From: Hypholoma sublateritium FD-334 SS-4
Taxonomy: Eukaryota > Basidiomycota > Agaricomycetes > Agaricales > Strophariaceae
Length of the DNA stretch: 64,000 bases
Direction: 5' to 3'
NCBI GenBank assembly: GCA_000827495.1
Contig: KN817518.1
Span: forward strand, 26,405-90,404
Position numbers and translations under genes: made by a program. Positions 53,201 through 64,000 of the stretch are shown here, in pieces; within the stretch, counting starts at the first letter, position 1, and the number at the start of each line of letters is the position of its first letter. Under the pieces are notes generated by a model. The model saw only the letters and a program-made list of their open reading frames with translations, made no database searches and was not told the origin of the DNA.

Positions 53201-53606
53201 CTACCGACTCGGTGGGCGGAATGAAGTTTCACCCCATAAGCCCTCTTCTCAGTCACATCAAGCATATGGCTGGCGCCACACAGGGGATTTATATTCTGGT
53301 CATATGTAATGCTATGTCCCGTCGATCTTGAAGCGTGCAATCCCAATCTATTTTTATCACCCCTTTCAGCAAACTCTCACCATGGCTGTGAGCCCTCCCG
53401 GTGGGCTTCGACTGTAAGTTCTATACCTGGCACAAGAATCCAAATCTCTGCCGAATGCTTAATGTGCTTATTCAACAGGGACCTACATTCCCTATTTGGA
53501 TGCCTTCGTAATTAAAGGAATAGCTTTCGAGAGAAAATAGTATATGAAAATTAAACCTAGCGCGAACGGTCGTCAACATTATAAATTCCAGTACGAGTCC
53601 AAATGC
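47262..53606. other. 6.3 kb without a convincing gene
   Basis: Only short frames on both strands, none with a recognisable domain. 47262-47600 would contain the uL13m promoter. 49600-50050 and 51360-51600 are AT-rich. A minus-strand 66-codon frame at 51780-51580 is Cys-rich (MCRKKTSGGDRCFCEHAPGG...) with a possible acceptor just upstream; it is listed separately at low confidence. The rest reads like decayed intergenic or old transposon DNA. Confidence 0.4.
51580..51780 (-). CDS. Small Cys-rich open frame, unrecognised
   Basis: The 66-residue frame has a Cys/His cluster at its start (MCRKKTSGGDRCFCEHAPGG, then PPCQIMGCYDRH) that could bind a metal ion. Codons immediately upstream stay open (RACAMCRKK) and follow a TCATACAG acceptor-like site, so it might be the last exon of a small gene. 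There is no homology I can name and no supporting neighbour; it may be chance. Confidence 0.2.
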   Translation of the reverse strand: MCRKKTSGGDRCFCEHAPGGERANPIAFKLVPPCQIMGCYDRHTLDGKTMFRSVELEEQFLNTVND

Positions 53607-55167
53607 TTAGTTCAAAGGAATGTCCACGGTATCACCGACATCGTCGTCGACAGAATCGTTCAGAGACACACGACTTAGTGATGTTTCCTTCTCCATAGGC
53701 GGAGGTGCCGGGACTTCAATGTTCGACGGCGTGACAGTTGCCACTGGTTTTTGTGTCTCCTTCAACGCGCCTTCGGGATGTGCATCAGGCGGCGAAGTAC
53801 TCATGCTGGCGCTTGCGGCCAACACGCTGGATGGAGTTACGGGTGACGCAGGGGGAAACTTGAACTCTTTATTCATCGACCCGTTCCTGCTCTTCCGCTT
53901 CTCCGATGTCGTGTTGCTTGTCGTCCTCTCCAAATTAACGTTATATGTGTCGGGGTCAGCTTCGTCGTTCTCGTCGACTGTGGGTTCGATGGGTCGGACG
54001 CTGGCAGAGGGTGGTTGATTGACAAAGGCGCTGCTAGGCGGCGCGGCTGAAGCTCTGGACGGGGGCGGCATGGAGGCACGGACCCTGCCCGCCTGGTTCG
54101 GGGGTGGACTAGCCGGGGAGTTGGGCAATGATGCCTGCGACATGGACTGCGGCCTATTGAACGTCGACGTCGCTGGGGTGGCTGAGTTGGCGCCGAGGTA
54201 GAACGGTGCGATAGGCATCATGCGCTTTTCGGAGTGGCATGCCAGAATCCAGTGCGGCTGGACGACGGGAATGCTGAGTTGCAGTGCACGCTGATACGCC
54301 ACGCCGGGTGCCGCACTTGTGCTACCGGTCGCACTCGCGCCGACTGGTGTTGCTGCGGGCGTCGTGCACACAAAGTGCGACGTGTCGATCTGGATCTTGT
54401 CGCTCCATTTCGCACCCATCTCGCGCAGGGCGAGCTTCGCGTTTTCGAGGAGTACTGAGTCCTGCACGTTTCCGAAACAGACAGATATGCCTGATGTGTC
54501 GGCCATGGTGTGTGTGCGGACGCGCAGGACGTTGGAGGGGAAGGTGCCGGCGGTTGTGCGCAGTATTAGCTGGAAGGAGTAGTCCGTGTTGATATCCATT
54601 CCCGAGTGCTTGGTAGACGTGTTTGTCAGTGGGGAAGGCACTGCCGAGAGCCGCTCGCCATTCCTGTAGATGTCGAGCGAGCGCAGCTTGGCCGACGCCA
54701 GCTTGATGGGCGGCCATTCCAGGGTCACAGAGGTTTGTGTGATGTTGCGCACCTGTAGATTGTCAAAGTACTAGTCATGAGCAGTGAGTGATAACGTACC
54801 TCTAACTGGGGTGGTTCAGGGGAGTTTTGACCAAACTCATTCAAAATATCCTCCTGAAGAGCCCAAAACTCAGACTCGCGTTTCTGCTCTTCTGCGTGGT
54901 TTTGATGTACAGCAATGTTCACAATCGATCCTGTCGTCGCTCCTGGCGGTAATAGAATAGAGGGGAACTCTATGAGGTGGGCGCGCTCTCCAAGCAGGAT
55001 CTAGGGCATGTTAAGCACGTCTACGCTTCCGTGGCCGGTGTACTTACAGCCATTCCCGCATCTGCAACGTTCATCATTAATCACTGAAATAACAATGCGC
55101 AGACAAACCACACACCAAGTTTCCCCACTGTGAAAGTAAAGCTCTCCTGCGATTTAGTAAGAGACAT
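53607..55167 (-). CDS. CHS5: Exomer core subunit Chs5
   Basis: Chs5 is the scaffold of exomer, the coat-like complex that exports chitin synthase III and other cargo from the trans-Golgi. Exons are 55167-55116, 55061-55048, 55000-54800 and 54752-53607, giving 470 residues; the second exon is only 14 nt. The N-terminal domain reads [40 protein letters not shown]. A fibronectin type III domain follows (about residues 88-175; VRNITQTSVTLEWPPIKLASAKLRSLDIYRNG ... YSFQLILRTTAGTFPSNVLRVRTH). Next is a BRCT domain (about 178-270; ISVCFGNV ... HFVCTTP ... VVQPHWILACHSEKR). The C-terminal 200 residues are Pro/Ser/Ala-rich and acidic, as in other Chs5 proteins. The gene is divergent from VPS41, with 285 bp between start codons. 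Confidence 0.92.
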
Positions 55168-55452
55168 TGAAGGGATATATAGATGAAGGTTGGGTATATG
55201 TTGGTGGATTGAACGAGTCCGAGGTCTTGGTATGATCATTGTCTTCTCACGGTCGAATATTATATTCTCACGGTCACAACTGTAACGCTGAGTCTAGATA
55301 TGAACGTAAATAGGGACCTCAGCTAGAAACTTGACCTCGTTTGTTGACTCCACCTGCTTTTCTCTAGCTGCTAATTCGCACATTCTGTCCCTGGGATCTC
55401 GCTGAGGGACAGGCCGCTAGCGCCTGTCAAATCTGGCTGCCCACGTGTCGAT
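55168..55452. promoter_or_regulatory. Divergent promoter of CHS5 and VPS41
   Basis: The 285-bp gap between the two start codons must serve both genes. It has pyrimidine-rich tracts near the VPS41 start but no clear TATA box. Shared control of two trafficking genes is plausible but only inferred from layout. Confidence 0.45.
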
Positions 55453-58400
55453 ATGACGGCTGAATCTCCTGAGTCAAGCTCCACTGCTACCCTTCCGGGA
55501 GCAAGCGTCGGAAACACAGAGGAGGATCATATCAGCAAGCCCGAAAGCCCAGAAATACTTCCCAGTACGATTTCAGACTCTGAAACTGAGGAAGAGCGCG
55601 TTGCTTCCAACGAAAAGCAAGTGGCAGGGAACCACGAGGCCAATGGGACCGACGAGAGTGACGACGAAGACGGGTCTTCTGGATCCGATGAGGAGCAGGA
55701 TAGAAAATTAGAAGAGGACGAAGATGACGAAGAAGAGGATGACGACGAACCTGCTTTGAAGTATCAGCGGATAACGGGGGCGATTCCCGACCTATTCAGG
55801 AAGGATTCTGCATCCGCCCTGGCCGTTTCTAACAAGCTGCTGGTATATACACCTTATTTTTGAATTTCTCTACATGTTATCTCATAATAACACAGGCACT
55901 TGGAACGCATGCAGGCATCATTCATATCCTGGACCTATCAGGAAAGCGGATAAAGTCGTACAAACCTCATTTCGCTTCCGTAGTCGACATCTCGTTGGAT
56001 GCAACCGCAGATTTCGTTGCAACCGCGTCTATAGACGGTGGGTGCCCTTAAATGTCTGGGCACTATAGTCTTACCCGGACTGCTGCTCAGGACAGGTCGT
56101 CGTGCACTCTCTCTCCACTACGGAGAACTATTCTTTCGACATGAAACGGCCGATGCGGACCGTTGCAATGGAGCCCAATTTTGCTAAGAAAGGATCGAGG
56201 GCATTTGTATGTGGCGGCCTTTCTGGTGCTTTGGTCATGCGAGAGAAGGGATGGCTGGGTCACAAGGAAACCACGATACACTCTGGCGAAGGTCCTATCT
56301 GGCAAGTCAGGTGGCGAGGTCGGCTTATTGCCTGGGCCAATGATAATGTCAGTCCGTGTTCTATGATCCCTCTACATTACCTCATTTCTCTACAGGGTGT
56401 CAAAATATATGATACCACCTCTCAAATGTGTGTAGCCTACATCGATCGACCGAAAGGAAGCCCTCGTCCAGATTTGTTTAAATGTACGCTTCATTGGCAG
56501 GACGACTCCACGCTTCTTGTTGGATGGGCGAATTTTATCAAAGTTGCCCGCATACGAAATCGACCTCGCTCGAACGACCCCGCCGCCGCCAACGCGCCTC
56601 CCCTCCTCGTCGAAATCACCGCCGTGTTCCAGCTCGACTGCATGATTTCTGGCGTCGTTCCGCACCCCACCCCCGTCCCTATCTCGTCCTTGATGTCGAA
56701 CGAGCTTCCCCCCTCTCTAAAGCCCGATGTACCGAAGCAGCAGCGCCCGCAAACTCTGACAGCATTCCTGATAATCGCGTATACCCCTCCGGAAGCCTTT
56801 GACGATACGGACGAGATGACGGACGACCGCCGGCGGCAGGCGCGCAAGATGGCGGAGCGGCCGGAAATGCGGATAATTTCCCGCGCAGGAGAGGAGTTGG
56901 CGGTGGACGCTCTGAGCATCGCGGATTATCAGCGCTGGGGATGCAACGATTACACGGTGGTCGAGGTTACGGGCTCGGACGACCCGCTTGCTCACGATGC
57001 GGAGAGAAGCTATATTGTCATGAGCCCTCGAGATCTTGTCCGCGTCCTCCCTAGGGACAAGAGAGACCATGTGGCATGGCTAGTTGAAAGGCGGCGGTAT
57101 GAAGAGGCCCTGGTCGCCGTGGAAAAAATTGAGGCCGAGGAAGCCGTCAGTGGGCTCAAAACCAGTGGCATCCCCGTAGAAGTTGAGGGGCAGCCGGCGC
57201 ATCTGACCGTGCAGGATATTGGACAGCTATTCATTGAGCATCTGGTCCAAGAAGGTTCGTCTCCCATTATTTTGCAGTCGCAGCACTCTTGAACTTCCCG
57301 CAGGCGACTTCACGAAGGCGGCGCAGCTATGTCCCAAAGTCTGCGCACACGATTCAAAACGCTGGGAAAATTGGATATTCGCCTTCGCGCAGAAAAAGCA
57401 GCTCCAGGTAAGCCAATGAACCTACAATCTGGACTATGACTATGATACAAGCGACATCGTAGTGCATTATACCTTTCGTCCCTACAGAGAAGCCGCGGCT
57501 CGACCATGTCGTGTACGAAATGGTGCTGGCACATTTTTTATCGCACGACCGCAATGTACGCATATCCCTGATCTCACTTTTGGCACCGCTAAGCATAAGA
57601 TATAGGCCTTGCTTCACACTATCAAGGAGTGGCCACGGGAGATATATGATATTTCTGCCGTGATCGTTGCTGTACGTGCGGAGCTGGACAGAACTGCTTC
57701 TACCTCTTCCACCATATCGGCTAGCAGTGGGAGCAGTAACCCCTCCATTCTCCTCATGGAATGTCTTGCCGAACTGTAAGTAATCCAATGTTTCCCATTC
57801 CGTTAAATACTGACTTATTTGCCCAGCTACACCGCCAACCGCCAACCGGGAAAAGCGCTACCTTTCTATCTCCGGCTTCGTCGCCCCAATGTATTCGATC
57901 TCATAAGGGACAACAACCTCTTCACAGACGTGCAAGATCAAGTACTGCTACTTGTTGAATTCGATCATGAGCTGATGGAAAAGCGGAAAGCGGCCAAAGG
58001 CACAGGTGAGGATATGGCGAGTGAAGCAATCAAGCTTTTAGTAGACAATATGCATTCTATTCCAGTGCGTCGCGGTCATTTAATCCCGTCACATATTACT
58101 CATTGCGTGTTATCGCAGATATCGCGCGTCGTGCAACAGTTGCATAAGAGCCCTTACTATTTGTTCCTTTACCTCGACGCACTCGTGCATAAAGACTCGC
58201 AACTCGTGACCGAGTTCGCCGACATCCAGGTCAAAATGTACGCCGAATTCGCAACGCCGAGGTTGATAGACTTCCTCCGCGCTAGCAGCTCATATAACCT
58301 CGAGACGGTATGCACACAATCGTTTTTCGTTTTTTTGTGCATGTTGCAAACGCTCTATTTCTTAGGCGTACAAGGAGTGCCAAGATCGCGACCTTGTACC

Positions 58401-59222
58401 CGAGATGGTCTTCCTCCTTGGTCGCATGGGCAACAACAAGGAGGCACTGCACCTGATCATCGAGCGGCTGGGGGACGTTCACCGCGCAATCGACTTTGCA
58501 AAGGAGCAAAGCGACGACGACCTCTGGGAAGACCTGCTGAAATATTCCGAAACCCGTCCCGGTGCGTACATGTTTCTTCGTTGCCCCTTTCACCGCTGAA
58601 AGGGAGCGCACTCACAGCATTCATCCGCGGCCTGCTGGAGAACGTTGGTGTAGAGATCAGCCCGATCCGCCTCATCCGGCGGATCAAGAACGGGCTTGAG
58701 ATTCCAGGGCTCAAAGAGGCGCTGATCAAAATACTTCATGACTTCCACCTTCAGATCTCTCTGCTCGAAGGCTGCCAGACGATTTTGAACGGTGACAGCG
58801 CGGAATTGTCACGCCGGCTGCAGCGGAACCAATCGAGCGGGTTTTTCCTGTCGCGTGAGTTGCACGTTATGTTCAGCTTGAGGCATGTACTCACAGAGAC
58901 AACAGCTGCGACGCGTTGCAAGATGTGTGCGCTCTCACTGCAAGACCCGCCGAACTCGCTTACCCTTCTGTTCTTGTGCCGTCATGTTGTCCATGCATCG
59001 TGCGTGAGCGGAGCTGAGAGTCTGCCGCTTTCGACACCATACAGTCTGCTTTCTCTGGATAGTAAAGCACCGCGAGGTATCAGCGGGAGCATTGCTTTGT
59101 ATGTCGCTTCTCCCTGCCTACGGACTTACATACTGACGAGCTCTGTTCCCAGCGAGTCGATGATCAAAGCACGCTTGGTCTACGGGTGTCCTGTATGTCA
59201 TAAGAATGGAGAGGCCACATGA
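55453..59222 (+). CDS. VPS41: HOPS complex subunit Vps41
   Basis: Vps41 is the effector subunit of the HOPS tethering complex that drives fusion at the vacuole/late endosome. Thirteen exons are inferred: 55453-55842, 55896-56037, 56091-56347, 56396-57254, 57304-57407, 57463-57555, 57606-57775, 57827-58064, 58119-58307, 58366-58561, 58618-58854, 58897-59098 and 59153-59222, giving 1,048 residues with every joint in frame. Two introns (56348-56395 and 58065-58118) are multiples of three without stops. The N-terminus is strongly acidic (to about 115). A beta-propeller follows (ALGTHAGIIHILDLSGKRIKSY, VVDISLDATADFVATASIDGQVVVHSL), then a clathrin-heavy-chain-type helical region (LVPEMVFLLGRMGNNKEALHLIIERLGDVHRAIDFAKEQ). 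The C-terminus is a RING-H2-like motif (CKMC ... CRHVVHASC ... CPVC). All are typical of the family. Confidence 0.93.
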
Positions 59223-60309
59223 TCCTAACAGCTTCATGCTGGCCACTATTTTCTTACTTGTTATCACCTTAATTTACTACCTTTTGTTGGCATTAATTGG
59301 ACATGTATACCAGATAGCGCATTTTCTATTGGCGTTCGGACCCATTCAACACTTTGCTCATAAGACAAGATCACTGGTGTGGGAGATACCAAACTCACTG
59401 GATCTCCGAAAATTATTCAACGGCTTCTTCAAATTTATCCATGAGCCGTTCTGCTCCTGGGTACTGACTCGGAACAGGATGGTGAAGATGGTTCAGTATG
59501 TAATTTACGATGCGATTATTACACTGCTATATTGACTGTAGTCAGAGGTGGGTTGGAATTGTCCGACTGCGCCGGTAGTACATCAACCTCCGAGGTTGGC
59601 AGAAAGTACACGCCGCTTTAGGTAATTACTACCATATTTAGGTGAACCTGTGTAAGCGACATATCTATAACTTGTGTTCCTACCCCGACTATATAGGGCC
59701 TGTTCTACGCATAGGGCATGTCCAATGGTAGTCGGCTCGAGCTCCCTTGTTTGCGGCTGGTCCAGGTGGGCAGTACCAGTAAGGAGTGGGCCGAGACAGC
59801 GGGCTTGCGGTGATTGCGATAGGTGATATTTAGAGCGCCTCGACTACCACATATTTAGTCCCTTCATGCTGGCACTTACACACAAATTTATGGATGGATT
59901 TGTACGGAATTCGCTTGCTTACTTCAAACACATGATCTATCTCGTCCAAACTGTCAGTGTACTTTAGATGCCTGTCCATTATTGCTTTCGTGAATAGAAT
60001 CCACTGTGTGAATGCCTCTTAATACTTCACTGAAAATCGAAGTCGAAACCCACGCATGCTCTCAGTATGTCGACCGAGCAATGATAATGAAATTCAACTG
60101 TACAGGACCACTCCCGTGGACCCCTCCTAGTACACTGGCATATTATTATCAAATCGATGTTCTCACTCTGAATCACACAAGACGTCAGTCAATAAGCACC
60201 GCAGGTTAAATTCGATCCCAAGAATTTGGACGACGGTGACGATACAAATAAGCAAGGATAATTAATGTCCGATTCACTGCACAGTGACAACCTTTGCCAG
60301 CAGGACTTC
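59223..60309. other. Intergenic, no gene recognised
   Basis: A hydrophobic plus-strand frame overlapping the end of VPS41 (to 59535) is not supported by any family and is taken as chance. The rest is AT-leaning DNA with short frames. Confidence 0.4.
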
Positions 60310-60814
60310 CTACAAGGTGGCGGCGATGGGGGTGCATGCCAGGTTAACGAGACCGTCTGAAAAGCGAAATTAGTTGTGTTCCGTTATATCTGAGCATGTA
60401 TGCGTGTCGTGAATGAGGGCTTACTGAAGCTGTCGCCGGTGCAGCACGCAGGCTGCGCAGTGCTATGAAATAACCCTATGTAAGAATATATGGCACTGCG
60501 ATAGCGAAAAAGGTTTACCAAGATTGACCAGCAATGGCAAGGACAGAGATGGGAGTGCAGGTCAAACCGACTTGAGCGGTGAGGCCCTGAACAACGACCC
60601 CCAAAGTACCGAGAAGGTCAGAAGTGGACGGATCGGAGGGGTTTTGGAGACTCTGGCAGCACTGAGCGTCGCCGGTGTCGCATTCACTGGTGGTGGTAGT
60701 GGTGGACGTGGCCCCGGCAGAAGGGTCAGTGGTGGGATCCTGGCGGCGTTCAAAGGGAGTGGCGACCGCAAGGCAAGACAGGACAAGGGTGACAAAGGGG
60801 AGTGTAAGCTGCAT
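60310..60814 (-). CDS. Class I hydrophobin
   Basis: Hydrophobins are small secreted proteins that self-assemble at air-water interfaces and coat hyphae and fruiting bodies. Exons are 60814-60519, 60462-60425 and 60356-60310, with introns of 56 and 68 bp, giving 126 residues. A signal peptide is clear (MQLTLPFVTLVLSCLAVATP), followed by a Thr/Ser-rich linker. The eight cysteines are in order: C-D-T-G-D-A-Q-C-C, then a 30-odd-residue loop to GLTC, GQSC, PACC and NLAC. The pairs CC at positions 2-3 and 6-7 are diagnostic. The fifth Cys codon is split by intron 1, which confirms the model. A TATA-like CATAAAAG lies about 85-90 bp upstream of the start (plus strand 60898-60905). Confidence 0.93.
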
Positions 60815-63281
60815 CTTGGATTGTGTGCGAGTGTTGCGAGTACTTGAACGAAGGCTGAGGATTGTTCGAGTGAAGATATCTGGCTATCGCTGGCCTGCTT
60901 TTATGTCTTTCCAGGTTGCCTGTTGCATCTGCGTTTAATTATTACCTACTGCTTTTGCTTCGGCGGCGATTGCAAATATCCAAGTCCATCACCTGAAGAA
61001 GGCCTGTCAGAGTGGCGTCGGAAGCGACTTTTTGGACGGAGATCCGTTTGCGGAATTCAACTAGCGTGTCTGGATGATGTGAAGAAGTTGCCAAATCGTT
61101 GTGTCTAATCATGGCATCACTCAACAAAGCTACACATCCAAAGATAGATTTAGACGATGAGTGCAATTGCGCCGATAGATATAGAGACTTACAATTAAAA
61201 ACGATTAAGTTTCTTTAAAATCCAACGTTGAGATCTTGACGAAATCATAAATTTCGGGAATCATTACCAAACCCACCGAATCCCTTGTGCTTTTCTGCCA
61301 GTACAAATGTTGTCGGTAGGGTCTCGCGTCTACAAGAGACGAACAGTCTGCGATAATCGTCTTCTCTTGGTACATACCGTGCAAGACAGCTTCCAATGTC
61401 TACTTTCAAAGGGACAGAGTAACTGTGGATTGCCGCAACTGGCCTTGTTAATTCTAGCGAAGACAACCGTGACGTGAGTGCGATTTTGAAATTCCAAACT
61501 CGTGCCATATCATGAGTTAGAACACGACCAAAAAGAGTTTAGCAAAACAAAAACAGCGAAGTACGAGATCTCCTACTCGTCACCGCTCTATTCCGTAGCA
61601 GGAAGCACTTCTATGTTTGGGACTTGCTGGCTGACGTTGCTTAGATCTCGAAGAATGACCAGCAGCATCATAAAACCGTCCTTTATCCGCGCTCAGAAGG
61701 CTTATTTAGAAGCTGGTAGTAGTGAAGCGAAAGCTGGCCAAACCAGTGCCGACCATTATGGACGGAGTTACGATGTAGCCAGATAGTACGGAGACGCCCC
61801 GAAGAAGCTTGTGGTCAAGTCCTGTCGCTCTGAAACGAATTCCAACTTGATTCCAACGGGCTTCCGCGCATTCGACGAAAATTCATTTCGCCGCCTCGCT
61901 CAAGCCTCGCTGCCAAGTAACCGCCATAAGTAACCGCCATAGGACTATTTTGTCGTGAAAATGTTGGTGGGAGTTGGCCTTGAAATCCTCATCGCAAGTA
62001 GATCGAAATACATGAAGGTGGGCATAGGGCAAGCATGGAATCTTGGGTGCTAGTGAAGCAAAGCGAAAGGCGCAACAAAAAATGGTGGCGGTGCCAAGTT
62101 CGAGATTTCGATCACATTACCACGACCACGAACCGAAGTTCAACCCAAACCATGATCATGGACGAAACCTAGACTCACAAGCCAGTCCAAGCCTGTCGAA
62201 GCTCGCTGGCTCTCTGTGCTCTGTAATATGTATCCGCAGAACGGGCTAGGGACGAGCCTAGACGAAACCCGACGAAGCCCTCCAGAGCGCATCCTGCTAT
62301 GGTCTTGTTTGCCTCCGAGTCGCTACAATATTATCCTGTGGTTTGAAAGGAACGATGAAGAAGCCCTTGGCCGTGGTTGCCAAGCGCACGATAGCTCATC
62401 CGTACATGTGTCGATGCTATCGTGGCTTAGTCCACGCTTCCACAGGCTTCCACTCTGTTACATTGACCATGAATAATGAATACAAACCAAACGGCGATAC
62501 CTGGCAATACCTGGCAATACCTATCCTAGAACCTCGCTTACCTGGGTCTTCTCTTGGTCTGCTCTGCACATCGTCATTCTCATCGACTACCAAGACAAAT
62601 CTTTACATGCCGCGGAAGAACATTTTTATCGCGACCGTCAATCATGCGGTCGGCCTTGGGTTGACCCTTCTCTTTCGCTCCACGGTAGGCTACGTCAAAT
62701 TTCAGGCGCCCAAAGTCTCCTCCACCAGTCTGTCCAGAGTGGTCTGCAACCTGACGCCTAGTTACTTTACCTAAATCTACCTAAGATACTGCCGAGCGGA
62801 GGATATATTGGCTTCGCGGCCTACGTGGAAGCATTCAATGAAACGACATTAATATTCGACCAACAAGTGGATATTTGCCCGTATCTTCAACTCCGAGAGC
62901 CAAGCTCAAGATTCTAAAGGGTCGTATGGGGAGAAGGAGTCGAGAAACTGATAGCGTGCATTCTGTATTTTTCAGCGGGGTAACAACAGCCCGAACAGCT
63001 CACAAGTCCTCGAAATGTGGAGGTGAGCACAAGATCGTCTTTCCAAATCACCTCCAGTGCCTCTTGTCTGCCACATGAACCGCATCGCTTGACTATATCA
63101 GTCCTAAACAGGCATATCACTTCATATCCCGCCAACTCTGACACCCTCTGACCGACAGAGAAATACAATTCACCGAGGGCCTCATTTTGATTCGCAAGAC
63201 CGAAGAGATATAAAACCCCATCTATGGATCCGTATCTCGACAAGCAGTTTGCCTGTACAGAAATCCCCTCCTGCAGCCAGC
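60815..63281. other. Intergenic, 2.5 kb, no gene recognised
   Basis: The left end holds the hydrophobin promoter. Short tandem duplications occur (TAACCGCCATAAG repeated at about 61918; CTGGCAATAC repeated at about 62501). Short frames on both strands have no recognisable domain. The right end carries the protease promoter. Confidence 0.4.
63209..63215 (+). promoter_or_regulatory. TATA box of the M35 protease gene
   Basis: TATAAAA lies 67 bp upstream of the ATG at 63282, good spacing for a strongly expressed secreted-enzyme gene. Confidence 0.55.
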
Positions 63282-64000
63282 ATGTTTTTCTCCTCTCCTC
63301 TTATCTGCCTTACTCTGGCTGCCGTCACATTGGCGACTCCCTACAAGAGAGCCGAGGGGCTCGTAGTACAAGTCTCTGCTCCGGCGACCTTTATCAGCTC
63401 CGTTAACGACCTCACGTTCACCGCTTCCGTGAAGAACACCGGGTCTGACGCAGTTAAGATTCTCAAATACGGCACGATCCTTGACGAAAAGCTGCCCACG
63501 AAGTCTTTCACCGTGACCAAGGATGGCGCAGCCGTCCCCTTCACCGGGATCAAGGTAAGAAAATCCATCAGCGGACATGAGTATGCGCTGGTCTGACTAA
63601 AATGACTTTCACAGATGTCAGTCTCTCTCACCGAAGTCGACGACTCTGCATTTGTGACCATCGCACCAGGCGCGACCGTCACCGTCTCCCACAGCAGTCA
63701 GTCTCATTCTCAGTTAGATAGAATTATTACTGCAGTCTAACACTCCCAATGATTTACAGTTGCCAGCCTCTACGACTTCGAGTCCGCGGGTGCAGGCAAA
63801 TTCTCCTTCGAGCCAGTGACTACCTTCCTTATGGCCTCCGGCGCGCAGGCCAAGGTCATCGGTAACTTCGCCAAAGCCACGGCCATCACGAACGCAGTCG
63901 AGGTCGAGCTCTCTGGCGACATCGCGCGCCGCGACCTCGTTAGGCTCGACAAGCGTGCCAGGGACATCTGCACGACCGCGTCGAAGAAGACCTTCATCGA
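63282..64000 (+). CDS. Secreted M35 (deuterolysin-type) metalloprotease, 5' part
   Basis: Mushroom M35 enzymes, including peptidyl-Lys metalloendopeptidases, are secreted zinc proteases made with a long propeptide. Exons visible are 63282-63554, 63615-63696 and 63760 to the window end, with introns of 60 and 63 bp; the gene is cut at 64000. A signal peptide is seen (MFFSSPLICLTLAAVTLATP), then a Lys-Arg site, then the propeptide domain (VVQVSAPATFISSVNDLTFTASVKNTGSDAVKILKYGT ... FVTIAPGATVTVSH ... LYDFESAGAGKFSFEP). A second processing site RLDKR precedes ARDICTTASKKTF, which resembles the mature N-terminus of the family. The catalytic HExxH and GTxxHE regions lie beyond the window and could not be checked. 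Confidence 0.85.

Noticed and set aside
59206..59535. Hydrophobic 109-codon frame after VPS41
   Set aside because: It overlaps the VPS41 end, its start is inside that gene, and the sequence matches no family; AT-rich DNA gives such frames by chance.
1..64000. CRISPR array or bacterial operon
   Set aside because: There are no regularly spaced short repeats, and intron-containing genes show this is eukaryotic DNA.

Overview
The window looks like nuclear DNA of a filamentous basidiomycete, most likely an agaricomycete. Genes are split by many introns of about 42-70 bp with GTRNGT donors and CTRAY branch points. There are a class I hydrophobin, a DUF6593-type protein, an M35 metalloprotease, a fungal exomer subunit and NACHT-type STAND proteins of the kind common in mushrooms. 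Base composition is patchy: TAF4, EMC6, TTC27 and the DUF6593 gene are very GC-rich, while VPS41, CHS5 and the right-hand intergenic DNA are closer to even. The first bases are N, so the window begins at an assembly gap.

Layout. 1-2.3 kb: a probable DNA-transposon relic with inverted ends, next to a decayed NACHT gene. 3.2-5.1 kb: TAF4 (TFIID), minus strand. 5.65-14.06 kb: a complete Ty3/gypsy-type LTR retrotransposon with identical 266-bp LTRs, a 5-bp target duplication and one long gag-pol frame, inserted about 0.6 kb upstream of TAF4. 14.1-15.6 kb: GC-rich degenerate tandem repeats. 15.7-31.6 kb: an F-box protein, three more NACHT genes or near-genes (18.1-20.2, 23.9-26.1, 29.5-31.6 kb), a decayed repeat tract holding a tRNA-Ile-like sequence, and an FG nucleoporin of the NUP42 type. 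33.4-46 kb: EMC6, TTC27, a DUF6593 gene and an acidic nuclear-type protein, separated by repeat-rich DNA that includes two inverted, permuted copies of one repeat. 46.6-47.3 kb: mitochondrial ribosomal protein uL13m. 47.3-53.6 kb: a 6-kb stretch with no convincing gene. 53.6-59.2 kb: CHS5 and VPS41, head to head, both in Golgi/endolysosomal membrane traffic. 60.3-64 kb: a hydrophobin and the 5' part of a secreted M35 (deuterolysin / peptidyl-Lys) metalloprotease cut by the window edge.

Most host genes are housekeeping: transcription initiation (TAF4), mRNA export (NUP42), ER membrane insertion (EMC6), vacuolar tethering (VPS41), chitin synthase export (CHS5) and mitochondrial translation (uL13m). 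Between them lies fast-changing material: the NACHT family, the retrotransposon, duplicated gene scraps and diverged repeats. The most unusual themes are the four-member NACHT cluster without C-terminal repeat arrays, the oversized retrotransposon polyprotein with two unassigned regions and a candidate leader intron, and a series of microexons (7, 12, 14 and 19 nt) inferred in four genes. All gene models were spliced by eye from consensus sites, frame and family homology; no alignment or search was run.
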